Source of the DNA: Ulva prolifera
Taxonomy: Eukaryota > Chlorophyta > Ulvophyceae > Ulvales > Ulvaceae
Assembly: GCA_023078555.1 (NCBI GenBank)
Contig: CM041197.1
Coordinates: forward strand, 7,410,842-7,474,841
Reading direction: 5' to 3'
Length of the DNA stretch: 64,000 nt
Shown here: positions 22,170-35,500 of the stretch, in pieces
How the letters are laid out: every line of letters starts with the position of its first letter
How positions within the stretch are numbered: position 1 is the stretch's first letter
Notes under the pieces: generated by a model
Seen by the model: only the letters and a program-made list of their open reading frames with translations
Database searches by the model: none
Told to the model about the DNA's origin: nothing
Position numbers and translations under genes: made by a program

Positions 22170-22966
22170 GACTCTGTGCATGTTGTGGCACAAGGACGGG
22201 TGAAAGTAGCCATCATGTTGTGTCTACGAAAAAACGAGTGTACAGCGCCACTTACACCAAGATCAAGGACCACGTTGCAAGTCGCCAGGTACCTCGCCAA
22301 ACGGCCTCGACAACGATGAGTCATCTGACGTCTGCGTGCGTGAATCAGGCAAGGAGCACCTCAACTGGGAGCACTGTAAGTGTGACGCGAGTTCACACCG
22401 ATGTATCGCGGACCCGGCCCCACAGCACGGCACTGGTCCTCACAGCACCGCGTGCCGTGTTCGTTTCGTCCATGCATCGATGCAGAGATATCTCCAAGAT
22501 CTTGATTATGTAAGGCCTTGCCCGGGACAATCCGGAGGTGCTTGTTGCCCGGGTCGGACTCTCCGGCCCTGCCTTTAGCTCGCTCTATCCACAGAGCGCC
22601 GCGGTTGTGGTGTGAGCCCAGTGAGACACGCATGCATCAACAACTGCCCGCGCCTCGTCCCTGGTACATGCACGAAGACGTGTGAGGCGACGTCGCGTTG
22701 TCGGCGCGGCAACAGCTGCGACGTGATGGAGAGGTCGTCGACTCCTTGCATTCCAGTGAGAATAAGTAGCAACAAACACCTACTTGCAGCGTGATGTCTC
22801 GGGAAGGCTGGCTCGCCTCTGCAGATGTGTCACAGATCGGACGCTTGCCTAGTTGGGAAACTGCGCTTCGACATTGGTCCGGGCATTGCAGCAGTTCACT
22901 CGACAGTCCTGCACGTGCTAAAGGTTCCCGTCGATCAATTGGCTGTCAAGTCGAGAGTCGAGATCA

Positions 22967-25900
22967 ATGATGAAGAGCATACTGGGGATTGTGGCGGTCT
23001 TGATGCTGCAGGCGCATGCAGCAGCAGCCGATTCGGGGCCACAGCTAATTAGCAACTACTGCGAACCCGAATCTTCAGAGACGTCGGTACGCATTTTTCA
23101 AACGCCGGCTGAAATACTCTCGTCTCGAGCCGCGCCTTGTGCAGTGGCATGGCATCCTTGCAGCGATCGCACACCAATGAGAGCATCACAGCGACGCCGT
23201 GACAGTAGAGCATGCGTGGTCATCCTGAATCAGACGTCGCACGTTACACATTGCAGCCCTATTCCTGGCTTTTGCATATTGTTTGGGTCGCGAGTGTGTG
23301 GTGCCAGCCATCGTGTTGTCTTTCGCTGCCAATGCGCTGCACTACTGCCCGTGTGCCAGTGCGGCAGCTTCCCGGGCTGACAGTCATCAGCACGGCTGAG
23401 ACAGCCTGCGCGCGGGGGACAGCACCTGCCTGTCACGGCCACGCTGCAGCAGTTGATTGTAGTATCCTGTTGAAGTAATTAGTTTGTACCTGGCTGTTCC
23501 CTTTTGCCGCAGATGCGCTCGTCGTATCGCACTTTTGAAAGCCACACGGATTCGCGACAGTCCTTCCTTCGCCTGCACCAACAGTCCCGGATCCTGCGCT
23601 GAAGCACCGCCAATACATTCTCCTGTTTATAGTGTGTTGTAGTATTATGGCAAAGAGCAGGGTTGAAGAAAGCGTCGCTACTGTTCTGAGAGGCATTCGC
23701 ATGTGCTGTCGTGTCGTGGCGCGCGGGTGCGCTGCAGGTAGGCAGGGACGCCCACACTTGATAACAGAGCTGATGTTGTTGCAGGCTTGTCTGTGGACTG
23801 GTGAATGCCCTGTCGGAGGCTGCGAAAACAAGTGCATAGTGAACAAAGACCTGACATCCAGCTGGAGTGTTCTGCTAGACAGAGGAGTCGGGCTGGACTC
23901 CTTTGAGGCCTGCCCTCTCCTATCTTTTTGGCTCAACAAAATGGTTAGCATCGTCGACAACAACAGCCGCCGCAGGCTCCAGGCTCAACATGTGCGTCCC
24001 TGTCCCTGTGGCTGCACATGTGGTCTGCGACGCCATTGCACACTTGAAGTTAGACAGCGTCAGACAGAGGTCCTCCTTGCTGCTTCATGGCATGATATTG
24101 CACGTGAAGGGCATCTGTCAGACAGGCCGGCCTTCCAATGAGCTGTGCAAGGTGCCTGTCTAGGCCCTATGCCTGGTCCGACAGCAAGAGTCTTTAAAAT
24201 TACTTTACACCGCTGCCGCATGTGTATACAGGACTAGGATGCAGGTGTCCCGTGTATGCTCTGCAAGCCTGTCTAACGCTGTAATGCCATCATGGAATCT
24301 GGGCAGATTCAGGATGTCGACTGCTTTGCTGTGTACACAAGATGCATCCCAGGTACGCTGCCTCCAAGAGGTTGTCGCAAACTCGCTGATTCCCTGAACA
24401 CGTTGTGCTGCTGCCAGCGTGTCCTACATATCAGAGTACATGGGGTTTTATCTTATCTGCAAAAGGGCCAATCATCACGGCACAGTGCCCGGTGCCGGCC
24501 TGTGTTGTGTCACGGGCCCTGCACGAGGCATGATCATGTGCAGGTTGACCTGTCGGACGTTCTTCGAGACAGCCGCACGCATTCTTCGAAGCGGTCAGAG
24601 TGGCTGGCACAGGAGATGGCCCAGGCGGTGTCCAGCAACATGGGCGACACGCATCTACATGCTCAGCGCCGCCGCATTCTTGATTTCTCCGCTGATGCTC
24701 CGGTGCCGGCTGGTGAACAGCTGCCGACCAATGTGCGCCTTGCTCCCACGCTCCTTTGACTGCAGATGCCAGCAGCATTCAGGCAATGTTGCATGAATGC
24801 AGTTGGTGCTCCTTCGATGCTGTTCATGACTGGGGGGACCATTGGCCGAACGGCAGGGTGCATTGGGATGGTAACAATTGCCGTAAGTTCAAACAGATCA
24901 ATCTAAAGTCTGCCACGCACGGAAAGCAGCTCGGTGTAGCACACGTGTGCCGCCTGCTTGTTTTACTGCTTGGTATCTCTAGCCCTGCTTGTGCTGCAGC
25001 TGCCGGCCTTTGAGAGCCTACCTGGCCTTGTGCTTGGGACTGCCCGTGCTCGCTGATTTCGGGGCAGATTCTCATTGCGCCAGCTATGCTTAGCTGCAGT
25101 GCTCGATATCGATGTACATTCACCGTATGAAATAATGCCTTGTGCACGGATCATCACCTCGCATGTGCCCAGGCCAACACCGGTGCGCTGCGGCGCATAC
25201 AGGCCTGAACACACATGCCGGTTCCAGCATGTGCTATAAGCACAAAAGGGCCAAAAACGCCGTTGTAATGAACGGCTGGTGTGTTGTTACTGTGTGTTTG
25301 CATATAGTTACTATATGTGTGCATGCTGTTACAAAGGACATGCCGGGCACCGTGCCGTTTCTAGGAATCCACTCACAAACCCACTCACTCATTCATGGCA
25401 CTAGGCCGGGCACAAGCGCGTACCACAGCCCTGCCGGTGATTGCAACCAAAGATTGAGCCCCCGCACGGAGCACAATAGCAATCCCTTTGCACAACGCCA
25501 CACCCAGCCGCCGCAGAGCATTCTTCACAAACACCACAACGGGACGCAACCTCCGCCCGCCGATTCAAGTGATCCATAGCAGGCTGTCACATGTGACCAT
25601 GCGTATGATGGGACAAAAGCACAAAGCTATGTGCATCAGGGTCGTACAAACGATAAGCATTGCGTTTGTGCACGTCCCTCGTCACTGCAGCACCCCCGTC
25701 CTCCCGGTTTGCCCGGCCGCAATAGGTATCAGCGCAGGGGTGTGCACACTGTTACTGAATGTGGGCACTTCCCAGACGCCAGCGCGTGGAACTTGCTTGT
25801 GCCGCTGAGTCGCCTTGACCAGCTGCCCTCTAGGTTGCCAGAGAACACCCACCGGAGTGATCACACAGACGCATCACACGCGACTGCGAATATATCTTAC

Positions 25901-28073
25901 TAATTGGCAGCACATGCCTGCAGCCATGCCCTACAGCGGAGGAGATAGATTCAGTGGCGTTTCTGATGAATGATGCTGCAGCCCGCTGGCGACTGGTCTT
26001 TGAGATTGATGCCAGAGGTATGCTGCTCCCACGACTCCACTGCGTACCAGTGAGAATCAGGAACCTGTGCTGCATATTTTCAGTGAGACCACCAAGGCCG
26101 GGGCTGCCTTACAGCCGGAATCTGACTGCAACATTCTGCGGGCGCCCGGGCGACGCCTCACAATATGTGTACATCCGATGCATGATCTAGTTCAGTTCTT
26201 TTGAGCATGTTTTAGCTTCAGTCGCGGATACGTAGGATTATTTGCTGTCTGGCATAGGACCAGTTTGACTCAGCGTATAAACCAGGAGGAAATACACGAG
26301 GAGGAAATATGCTATCTGATAATGCACGCCACACGCCTGTGCCGTGGATAGTCTATGGCTTAGTCCTGGCGTGATGTCGACATGGACACATGCCAGAGGG
26401 CTCACACATGCAGTGAAGGTGCTGATGAGGAGATGTGGCCTGCTGCAGGAGAGGAGATGCCCGCCGACCTCGTGGACTATGCCTGGGTGCTTGAGTTCCC
26501 CAACAGGTACCAATTTCTGGTGAAGATGCTGGAGGACGTCGATGCAACTGTCGAATACATCACAAACAACTGCGTGGAGGGTCTCGTGCAAAACCTCGAG
26601 GGCCTCTTCTTCCTTGTCTACCTGGAGGACGACCAGCTCGCCCTCCTCGACATCCCCTCTGGAGCTCGCATGCTGCAGTGCAGAGACAACTTCGACGCTC
26701 TGGACCAGCTGACCAGGTACACACCTCCCTGTTGAAGGTTGGCTCTGCTGCATGTCTGTGTTGCAGAGTCTGTGCAGCACGTCCTGGGTATGCGGCACCA
26801 GTCCATGTGCGCAAGATGAGAAGCCAGTGTGTCATTTGGTCGGCCCAAAGTGCATGCGGGGATACCTGCATCTGTGCCTGTACCCCTGAAGCGCATGTAA
26901 ATGACACTCCTGCTGCGCCATCAATGCACATGTCAAATCAGGAGCGGACACCAAACTTCCAGTCTGCAGTCCAAGTTGACTTGGACTGGTGGCTGCAGGG
27001 ACCTGGCAGGTGTCACGCAAGCCTGCAGGCCCCCCTTCGGCCAGACACCCGATTGCTTCACCCCCTCAGGCTACCACATGATCACGTCCACGTCGTGTGC
27101 GCAAGCGTATGCCCGCATGTTCAACATCTCCGACGTGTCCAATCTCAGCAACATCGGCAGGACGGTAGAAGCCATCCAAGACGCATGCACACAGGTGGCC
27201 ACGGAGGTGCGCATGCGACCCAGGCCAAGCCGTTTTTGCTGGCACGGCTGGCGTGGTGCCATATTGCAGCCTGACTGGGCACCTTTCCCAGATGTGAGAC
27301 GGCTACATTCTGGTTTCAGGGGATGTGTCTACAAGTGGTTCCCGCCACCTCTGTATGCTCTCTGTATGTCATCACAGCACTGCTGTGCCCCTTGCTGGAC
27401 TGCATTCGCCTCGACTGACCCTATGGCGAGTGGCGCTCATGTTCTGCTTGGTTACGGCCTTGCTCTCCGCGTACTGTGGATGTTGGTGTACCATGCATGC
27501 ACTTCTCTACCTGCTCGCTTGATGCAAGCTTACACAGTCTGAGCCTGGCCAGGAGGGGCAGCGGCCACGGGACCACCAGGCGAGCATGCGCTTGCCTCTG
27601 CTGAAGATGCAGGCAGGGCATGCCTCACTCATGCTTGGGCAGTGCATGTAAACTCAGCCGTGCAATCATGCATGCAGGCGGAGTGTCTGTCCGCGAGCAC
27701 CCCGGTCCTGGCCACCATCGGAGAATACCATGACAAGATCCCAGTACGCAACGCCCTGGACGTGCCCTTCATCGGCCCTGCAGGCGCAGATTCCCCGGAC
27801 CCAGTAGTGTGCTTCACCGGCCAGGAGTGCGAGCCGCCGGCGCCACCTCCAGCTGCTGCGCAAGACCCTGCGGAGGCCCCGGGAACAGGCGGGACTGGGC
27901 CCGATGTCCCCCCGCCTCCACGCGTGCCAGGTGAAACCACTGAGCCACCGCTTGACCGCGAACTGGTCAGCCCCGATGACCTGTCAGCATCGTCTGCTTC
28001 CAGGGGACACATGACCATATGTCTCGCTGCGGCCGCTGCTGTGGCAGTGTTTGCACCGGCCCTGCTCAGATGA
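22967..28073 (+). CDS. Gene C: secreted cysteine-rich protein with GPI-type tail, kinase-less
   Basis: Seven exons, placed by matching D and F, close in frame (493 aa): 22967-23086, 23785-23991, 24544-24732, 25924-26017, 26449-26716, 26999-27206, 27678-28073. A signal peptide (GIVAVLMLQAHAAAA) is followed by a module ACLWTGECPVGGCENKC with an LLDR and ACPLL core, a linker, a PCPTAEEID...FEIDARG segment, an EEMPADL...QCRDNFDALDQL segment and an ACRPPFGQTPDC module. A Pro-rich stretch then ends in a hydrophobic tail (LAAAAAVAVFAPALLR) without basic residues inside a cytoplasmic part. This suggests a GPI anchor rather than a receptor. A further in-frame exon of 39 codons may lie at 24766-24882. 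I recognise no known domain in the ectodomain. The same ectodomain is fused to a kinase in F, so C could be a co-receptor, decoy or ligand-binding surface protein. Confidence 0.78.
25328..25660 (-). mobile_element. Family 1 retroposon fragment inside an intron of gene C
   Basis: The plus strand starts TGTTACAAAGGACATGCCGG and continues with the same blocks as 873-1288 (CCCGCACGGAGCACAA, GATTCAAGTGAT). It sits in the long intron before the exon at 25924 and is too decayed to code. Confidence 0.55.
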
Positions 28074-30179
28074 CCTCAAACAGCAACAATCGCCTCTGTT
28101 GCATAAAATTCCCGTTGCGTGTATTGGCTCAGATGCGCATGTCGGAGAGCGCATCTCACCTTCATGGGAATGACTTTGTTTTTTTGGGGACATGCGGTGC
28201 CGTGGGTCATGTTCTGGCGACAGTTCCCGGGCACGTTCCGTGTCCTTGTTTGCTCTAGTGTGAGAGAATGATGTTGAGCTCAACAACGTAGCAGCCTGCT
28301 GCTAGCAGCCATTAGCAGTGGCCTTCGTGCGATACATGTAAAGTCGCACTCTGCATCCCGGACGGGCAAATCGACAACGTGGAGTTTCGTCCAGAGCTCT
28401 TGGCTGTGAGGGAAACAGTACTCGTCACCAGTTTCCACGCCGGGCTCCGTCGCATTAGAGTTGTTCAGACCGAATGCATGATTTACTGGCGAAGTTCATG
28501 CGGGGCCATCACCTGCAAAAATCATGCTCTCGCCCACTCTCCCGCTTGTCGCAGCTAGTGCTGGCGTGTTCTGACTATGAGAACGCCCCAGTGTGCTAGT
28601 ATTTTTTGTCGCTGGATGTGTACAGCTGTCGAGTAGCCTGTGAAACCTGCTGCTGCAAACCTATCATCTGTGCGATCGTGCTGCCCATGTCCCTCGAATA
28701 CGGCATCTGCTGTCGTAACCACGCACTTAAGCAGCAATCCATGGCCAGAACGCCTCAGCTAGACACAGCAGGTGATGTTTTCGTTACACAATTGTGTCGC
28801 CTAGCCGGCCTGGGGGCAGAATTGCCTGCCAGAGGTGCCTGTCCTTCATCGCCTGTTCGGGCCATGGCTTGTATTTGGTGGTTCGGCAAGCCCCGGTTTA
28901 GCCCGATGTTATGACGGTCGTGGTGTTGCGTGCAATGGCAGCGCGCCCTGCCTGTAGGGCGACAAGGTGTGTTCTGTGACCCATGTGCTACTAGACTAAA
29001 CATGCTCCGGTCCCAGGTAGCATGTGTGCACCTGCAAAAGAATTGGCTCGTCCAAAGAGTACGGTCCTCGCGCCCTCTGCCGTTTGTTGTGCTGCCAGCA
29101 TGCTAGCGCTGCAGCAGCGGTGGTTCGCGCTGTGCTAAGCTGTGCAGCAAACTAGGGGCAGGTGCGACCACTGGCACAGGGCCACAGTATGCGCGACACT
29201 TCACCACCCAGTCACAGCAGCATTGCCACCAGCTAGTTGCACTACGACTACCAACTCCTAACAGCGCCCAGCCTCCGGCCACTTCAGCCCTGGCATCCCA
29301 GGGCTCCTGCACGGCCTGACACCACCAGACCCTCTGCAAGTGCCCACCCTTGCACCCCACCTCGCGCCCAGCACGAACAAGACATCTGCACCATGCCACA
29401 AACTTGAGTCGCTGCGAACGTAGCAGCGCCTCACACCTGCACTCAGAACCACGCCTACGGCGAAGGCGACAATACACCTATGGTACGTGACGTGCCATTC
29501 GCCTGCCCTTTACTAACACTCGGCATGACCTGGCTCATGGGGCCCTCCTCAAGCCCCTAGGGGGAGGCCCCCTGCATGAGAGGATCAGGCCCGTTCCCGC
29601 AGCTGCTCACAATCCCCCCGGCCCATCATGGTAGAATGATTCTGCTGCAACACAAGGATGCCATGAGCACATTGCGCCCCCCTCGCCACTAAGCCCCTGC
29701 AGCCGATTCCTGTGCCGTGGGCCGAGACCGAGGACGAGAAGCTCATGGTGGAAGCTTACATTTGCATTTGCATGGAAGTGACTGCACAAGGCAAGCGCCC
29801 GCCCGGTGAACGGGCCTTATGCCCAAGGAGGGGAGATCTTTCATGGACAGGGACCCTGAGGGTATCACATGTGTAATCATCCGCAGGGCAGCTTGCGTGA
29901 TGTTGCTATAGGATTTCGCATTGTCGCGGACGGCTAGCTGAGCCCTGTGGACCCCGAAGCGACCTATCCAATTGGTTAACCTATCCAATTGGTTAACCTC
30001 TTTGTTGCTGGCGTTGAGGGACCACTTGTTGGAGGGGGGGCTCGTGGCGAGGGGGCAGGGGGGGGATGCATATGCGGGCGCTGCAGGCCTCACACATCAA
30101 CCGCATGCACGTTCACCGCAAACCCAAAACCCCATGGCAGGCCCGCCACGCGCTCCCGTCCCCACACGTGTGGCGGGGT

Positions 30180-31040
30180 GTTACAAGGACAAAGCAAGCA
30201 AGGCAGGTAGCACCGCGAGCAACAATCAGGGGAACCGCACACCACGCCACAAGCAACACGCAGCACGCATCTACACACCCACGCAACGTCAGCACCCGCG
30301 CCGGCCACAGCCACACAGCCACACACACAAGCCTTCACGCCGCTGCCCCGCTGATGGCGCGTCACGCGGGCAAGGCGGTACTGACGGGACTTGCGGTCCC
30401 ATGTGATGATCTCTCGCCGCTCACTGGCCATCCGGCCTGAGCGGCGAGCCGCCCGCGGCGTCCTCGTCGCTCTCTCGCGGGCCGGGCGCCGTCCGAGGCT
30501 CGGGCGCGCTGGTAGGCGGCGTGTGCTGCCGCGGTCGTGTAGCGTGTTGGCGTGTGGGTGTGTGTGTTGGGGGTCGGGTCTGGGCCGCGTGCGGGTGCGT
30601 GGGTGCGTGGGTCGGGTGTCAGTGAGTGGTTCGTGTGGTAGTGTGTGGGAGCGTGGGGGTGTGTGTGTGCTCGTTGTGCCTTGGCGTTGGCTGTGGCTCT
30701 CCTGCTGCGTGCGCATTGCGTTTCTTATGCTCTCCCTTTTGGTCCTGGCGGTGCTACCTGCCCCTCCGGCTTTTTCCTTTGTAACACACACACAAGCCTC
30801 CCACAGGGTGATCCCCCCCTGGGTGCTACCGGCCCCTCCGAACTTTTCCTTCGTAACACACAAGCCTCCCACACAACACCCACACCGTGTGGCGGTGTGT
30901 GTTCCAAGGACAAAGCAAGCAAGGCAGGTAGCTAGCACCGCGAGCAACAACTTGTGTTGAACCAGAGGAACCCACACCACGCAACGAGCCACACGTAACG
31001 AAACACACACAAGCCGCCCACCCCATACCCACAATGGCGG
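30180..31040. mobile_element. Cluster of family 2 retroposon fragments
   Basis: 30180-30430 is minus-oriented (starts GTTACAAGGACAAAGCAAGC). About 30440-30784 is plus-oriented and ends in CTTTTTCCTTTGTAACACAC. 30785-30860 is a second short plus end (CCTTCGTAACACAC). 30900 onward is again minus-oriented (GGACAAAGCAAGCAAGGCAG). Coding scraps such as RLARVTRHQRGSG on the minus strand match the element at 21322-22077. Confidence 0.6.
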
Positions 31041-31389
31041 CGTGTTACAAGGACAATGGCGGTGTGTGTGACGGTGCGTGTGGCGGTCCGCTCCACGTGC
31101 ACACCCACAGACTCTCGCCTGAATTCCCCGATTGCCGACAGGTGCACCCGCACAGGGCGACCCCGCCGCGTCCCGTGCGGCTGAGATCGACCAACCGGGA
31201 CAGCCGGCTATTGCTAGGGTGCGTCGTGATGTGTCGCCCCACCCGGGTTGGCCGGTGGACGTGTGGTTGAGCTGCGCGCGGTGCAGATCCTCGCGGTATG
31301 CTGCCCGCTTCGTCACCATGCTTCAAGGACGTCGTGTAAGCATAAAGTTATATATATGGAGGCTGAAGCTCTGTTGCTATAAGTACATA

Positions 31390-31560
31390 TGCAAGCTACG
31401 CCTTGTGCGCAGGCGTCACCTAGGTCGGGCAGAAGCGCCGTTGCTGCGAAGTGCTTCACACTAGCAGCCGATGCGAAGTGGTGTGAAGCACTGTGAAGTA
31501 GACACATGGCGGTCATCACGCGTCATCCGAGAGGTATACCGTTACTCGGCTGAGCTCAGT
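31390..31560. repeat. Dispersed repeat shared with 14600-14910
   Basis: GAAGTGGTGTGAAGCACTGT and GGCGGTCATCACGCGTCA occur here and at 14829-14880 in the same order. The copy near 14.7 kb is interrupted by a hairpin and a family 2 end; this one is not, so it shows the empty state. Confidence 0.7.
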
Positions 31561-32582
31561 GTCACAGTGAACCCCACAGTATGCACCGCTATACTATCTC
31601 AGATATGCACAAGGCCTGAGTCATCGGACTGATACAACGCCAACTTCACCACTCGGCCATCCATCCGCAAGACTTCCGAGGTGACACAGTGGGCCACGAA
31701 GCTCGAATTGATTGCTATGTGAATCTATTCTGACCGATAGGTATCGGGTGGGAGGCTTGCCGGTCATGCGAAGCTGCCTTCAAGTTCGACGGGTCTCATG
31801 TGACACGATCCAATGACTCATCACGGATCTTCCTGCTTCGACCAGCAAATATCACTTGAGCGCATTCATATGCATGTGTAAGACTATGTCCATGCTATTT
31901 TGTTAAGACGCCATCAGCGTGGCCCGGGTTGGATGCACGACGACATGCGCAAGTTACATCGTGCACCATTGAGCATCGTTCATATCAGGATCCAGTCCCT
32001 GTGGATGCTCATCAGGAGTCCATGCGTTGCCGGTGTTTGCCTGTATCCATGCATACGCGGCAGATGCGCATAGTCCGTTCCGTGAACTCGCATGTCGGCC
32101 TCTTACCAGTACCGCTGCGGAGCAAAGTTGACGTTCATCTGACTTTGCGGCCTTCGGTACGCAGCTCCAGGACGTCTGGCAATGCTTGCGAGCTCGATAT
32201 CGAGTGCATGCCGGAACACCCGATCCTGGTAGGGGAGGTTTCCCGCTTGCTCAGAGACGCGCAGTGTTGGCTCGGAGGTAGACAGCAGTCGAAGACGCTT
32301 GTTTTTCACATCCCCGGCCTGGAGTCAAACTGTTACGCAGCCAGCTGATTTCAAAAATCTTTGTTCTTGGGCAGGATATTGATCACGTCGAGGAAATGAC
32401 AGAGCTTAGACACATTGTGAGCAAATAGGCTTTAAAATACCGGGGCCGAGAGTGGCTGTCAAGGAAACGCAGAAAATATGGCTTTAATGCAAGCTGCATA
32501 TACCGTGCTGTAGATTAATCAATTCCCAGTACCTGCTTCGTGTTTGTTTTGCGGGAGGAAGCCTGCGCCAAGCGCTGCCTTG

Positions 32583-35500
32583 ATGCATCCGCTGCACTCG
32601 CTGAGGGGATGGCTCCTTCTCGGTCTAGCTCTCATTCTTGACACAGCACATGGTCAATCTGAGGTGACTGTCACGTCGGGCAGAGAGCTCCAGACAGCTA
32701 TCGCCAGCGGTGCCACGTCGGTGGTGATCACCGAACACCTGGACGCCAGACCCTTGGGAAGTCCTGACGGAGCGACAATCGTGCTGACGAAAGAACTATT
32801 CATGCGGGTCCGAAACGCCCGCTTCCTGTCGTCGCAAGTGCTCCTGTGGCACTCGTGTTTTTGTGATGTTGCCAGGCCGCGCAGCTCACGCGCAGCTGTT
32901 TTCTATAGCAAACAGCTGCAAGACAGCAGTGCATTATGTTCCTCATGGAGGTGCTTTCATTCTTTGGCGCGGCTTGCTCTTGCCCGTTGAGGGCCTGCAG
33001 ACGCGTTGCGTTCCGGACAGGGCGTGGACTGCGATACCGCTCTTGCTGTTAGATTCGTGAGGTATCTCGTGTTCATGTATTGTCCTGGTGCATTGAGATG
33101 GCCTTGCGCTGCATGGGCAGCACTGCCGACAATGCAGATGAATGGCTTTGCTGGCTTGCAGGGACCTGCTGGGTCGAATGCTGCCCGCATGCCAAACGTA
33201 CTCACGATTATAAAAGAAATTTATTAGATGTGTTTCTGGTCTTTGAGTGTGTATATGCTGTTCCGCCTGGCACGGGCGTTGTGCCTTTAGCGGTTCCTGT
33301 GCCCAAGCAGTGCGTGTACACCCAAAGGGTACACCCGGATGCAGCGAGGTTTGATTCGGGGCCAGGACAACTCCATCGTATTTATCACCACGAAGAGCGG
33401 TGTGTTGTGCAGGGTGACTGCAGCAAGGCTCCGTCAGAGCAGATCCTGGAAGGTCTCGACCCAGGGCTGATTCAGCTCAAGCCGATGCAATGTGTGATCC
33501 TCACTAACACAAGGTTCATGGAGGTCCGCCCATCATCAAACATTGACGTGACACTGGACAATCTGTATGTCCGGGTACAAAAGTACGCCGTGGACGAGAC
33601 CAGTGTGCCCTTGCTTGTCTTCAGCACTGCGTCAGTGTGGATCTCAAACACGACCCTTCAAGGTGACCGAGGCCAGCACACCGCGATCACAACCAACAAG
33701 AACGCAGCTCTTCACATTAGCGGTACGCTTAGCACTGGCTGCTCCGATGTGACTCCAGAGCATGCCTTGTCAGGCCTGAGGGGCTCAGACCACCCGCTAT
33801 GTAGTCCGCGCCTGTGGCCATTGACACGCCATGCCTCTAATGGCCGCGTGGCGGCGGCCGATTGCGCCCTGGCTTGTTGTCCTATAGACTAGTGACCTTG
33901 CACCCTTGCTTCGGCCGCTGTCCACATGCGTGCGTCACCGCCGCACTGCGCTGCAGCCACGCCGCCACATCCGAGCGCTCCGCCCCTCCAGCCTGTGCTT
34001 GTGGCTTCCAGTGCCGGGAGGCTCCAGTCACCTGCGCTTTGCGTGCGGGGCTGCAGACGGTGTGTTTGTTCATGAGCCGAGCCGATGCATGCAGGCAGCA
34101 CGCTGGACACCTTCAACGCCAGCAGCACCAGCCCCCCACTGCTGGTGATCCAGAGGAACAGCAGCGCGGTTTTCCAGGGCTGCACCATCCGCGACATCAC
34201 CAACCTTGAGGTCAACGGCTCCGCCATATCAGCCGGCACGGTCTCGGAGTTCACCGCCTCCACCGTCATGGTCGAGGCCTCCACGCTCGAGAACGTCACG
34301 AAGCCCTTTTTCAGAGACAACGTCGGCGGCGGGGGCTTGTTCTTCTCGGACCAGCCGCTGCAGGTGTACAGCCCGGTCCGGAACGAGTCTGAACCGGCGA
34401 AAGCCATTGCTGATGCGGGGTCTGGTGGAGCACCGTTCCTCTCTGGGGAAGACAGACCGTCGGTGACCGTGGTGTGATGCTGCTGAACCTGCCAGCGCAC
34501 TGCCATGACTCATGCGCATGCATGTGTTACCTGTTGCCGTCTTTCGCAGTCTTGCCGCCCGTTCGAGGCCCTGCCAGGTCTTCAGCCCGCTCTTCAGCCC
34601 AGTCCATGCCGTGTCTCAGTGTACCTCTGCTGCTAGGGGTTTTCACGAGAGGCTTCATGTGCATTCTTCTCCCGGGGGGTCTCTGCCACGCTGCTGTAGT
34701 GGCCGGCTGAAGCGTGTGCATCCGTGAACAGTCCGATGTTGGTCTCTGTGGTCCAAACACACCTCAAATCCGAGAGCTGCAGCACTTGAAGGCTGCGACG
34801 GAAATGTTGCTGTTGGTGCTGCTCTCAGCTGTACGCCTTGCCAGGCTCGCTCAGTGCATGGTTTGCTCGCGTTCCCGCAGGCCAACCACGCCAGTAGACA
34901 CAGCTTCGCAAGTCATTCTGCTAATTCCATGGATAGCAATGTGCGTGAGTGCGAGCCAACGTTCACTGGCACTACAGGCAGACCCCCCACCCGATGAGCC
35001 GCCGTCCGAGCCACCCACCCCCGTACCGCCCGTTGTCCCCATGCCACCTACACCACCTGATGATCCTACGCCACCACCACCCGGCCCTAGCCCGAGTGGC
35101 GACGACAGCATAGCCGGCCTAGCAGGCGGAATTGCCGGCGGGGTGGTGGCAGCAGCTGTGCTTGCGGCCTTGGCGCTGTTCTTGGTGAAACGCAATCGTA
35201 AGAAGAAGGAGAACAGGGAAAAACAGTACAATGACGGCAGCCCTGTCAACCAGCCGGTGTGTTTCAGCTGGGGATGCAAATGCAGCACAGTGGCCTGCTC
35301 TACATGTATATCGAGGACTCATTCGAACGACGACATGCACACGTGGCGCTGCACAAGAGTGCTTGCAACTCTTCCTGCGGCACTCGACGAGTGTGTCTTT
35401 GAAGCTGGACTTGTCTGCATGTGCTGCCTGCCATGCTATCTCGACCGCGCCCTTTCAGAGGCTCGCCAACTGCCAACAGAGACGCATCAGCCATAGCAGT

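Larger units (their letters stand above)
13230..22966. other. 9.7-kb repeat-rich stretch without a convincing gene
   Basis: From 13230 to 14300 I see nothing recognisable. From 14320 to 15250 there is a (GC)n run (about 14418-14434), a hairpin, and retroposon tails. From 15250 to 17950 there are frames on both strands (one of 283 codons at 16167-17018 plus, one of 203 codons at 17009-17620 minus) that resemble no family I know. From 17950 to 20340 nearly everything is family 1 and family 2 retroposon fragments and a microsatellite. From 20340 to 21300 I see nothing. 21306-22169 holds two nested retroposons. From 22170 to 22966 I see no feature; it should include the promoter of gene C. Confidence 0.5.
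28074..32582. other. Intergenic region between C and B
   Basis: This is the counterpart of the Z-A gap. I see no gene in 28074-29960. At 29962-29996 the 17-mer CTATCCAATTGGTTAAC is present twice in tandem. 30180-31040 is a cluster of family 2 pieces in both orientations. A 409-codon minus-strand frame across it (30090-31319) is a mosaic of these repeats. 31390-31560 repeats sequence from 14600-14910. From 31560 to 32582 I see only a 139-codon frame of no recognisable type and, just before 32583, a leader similar to that of gene A. Confidence 0.55.

Noticed and set aside
30090..31319. 409-codon minus-strand frame
   Set aside because: It runs through several family 2 retroposon pieces of both orientations. 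Its sequence is a patchwork of repeat translations, so it is not a host gene.
28019..32583. Gene C spliced into the downstream kinase exons of B to form one receptor
   Set aside because: The last exon of C has its own stop after a hydrophobic tail, and B has its own signal-peptide exon at 32583 matching that of A. A transcript would be needed to argue otherwise.
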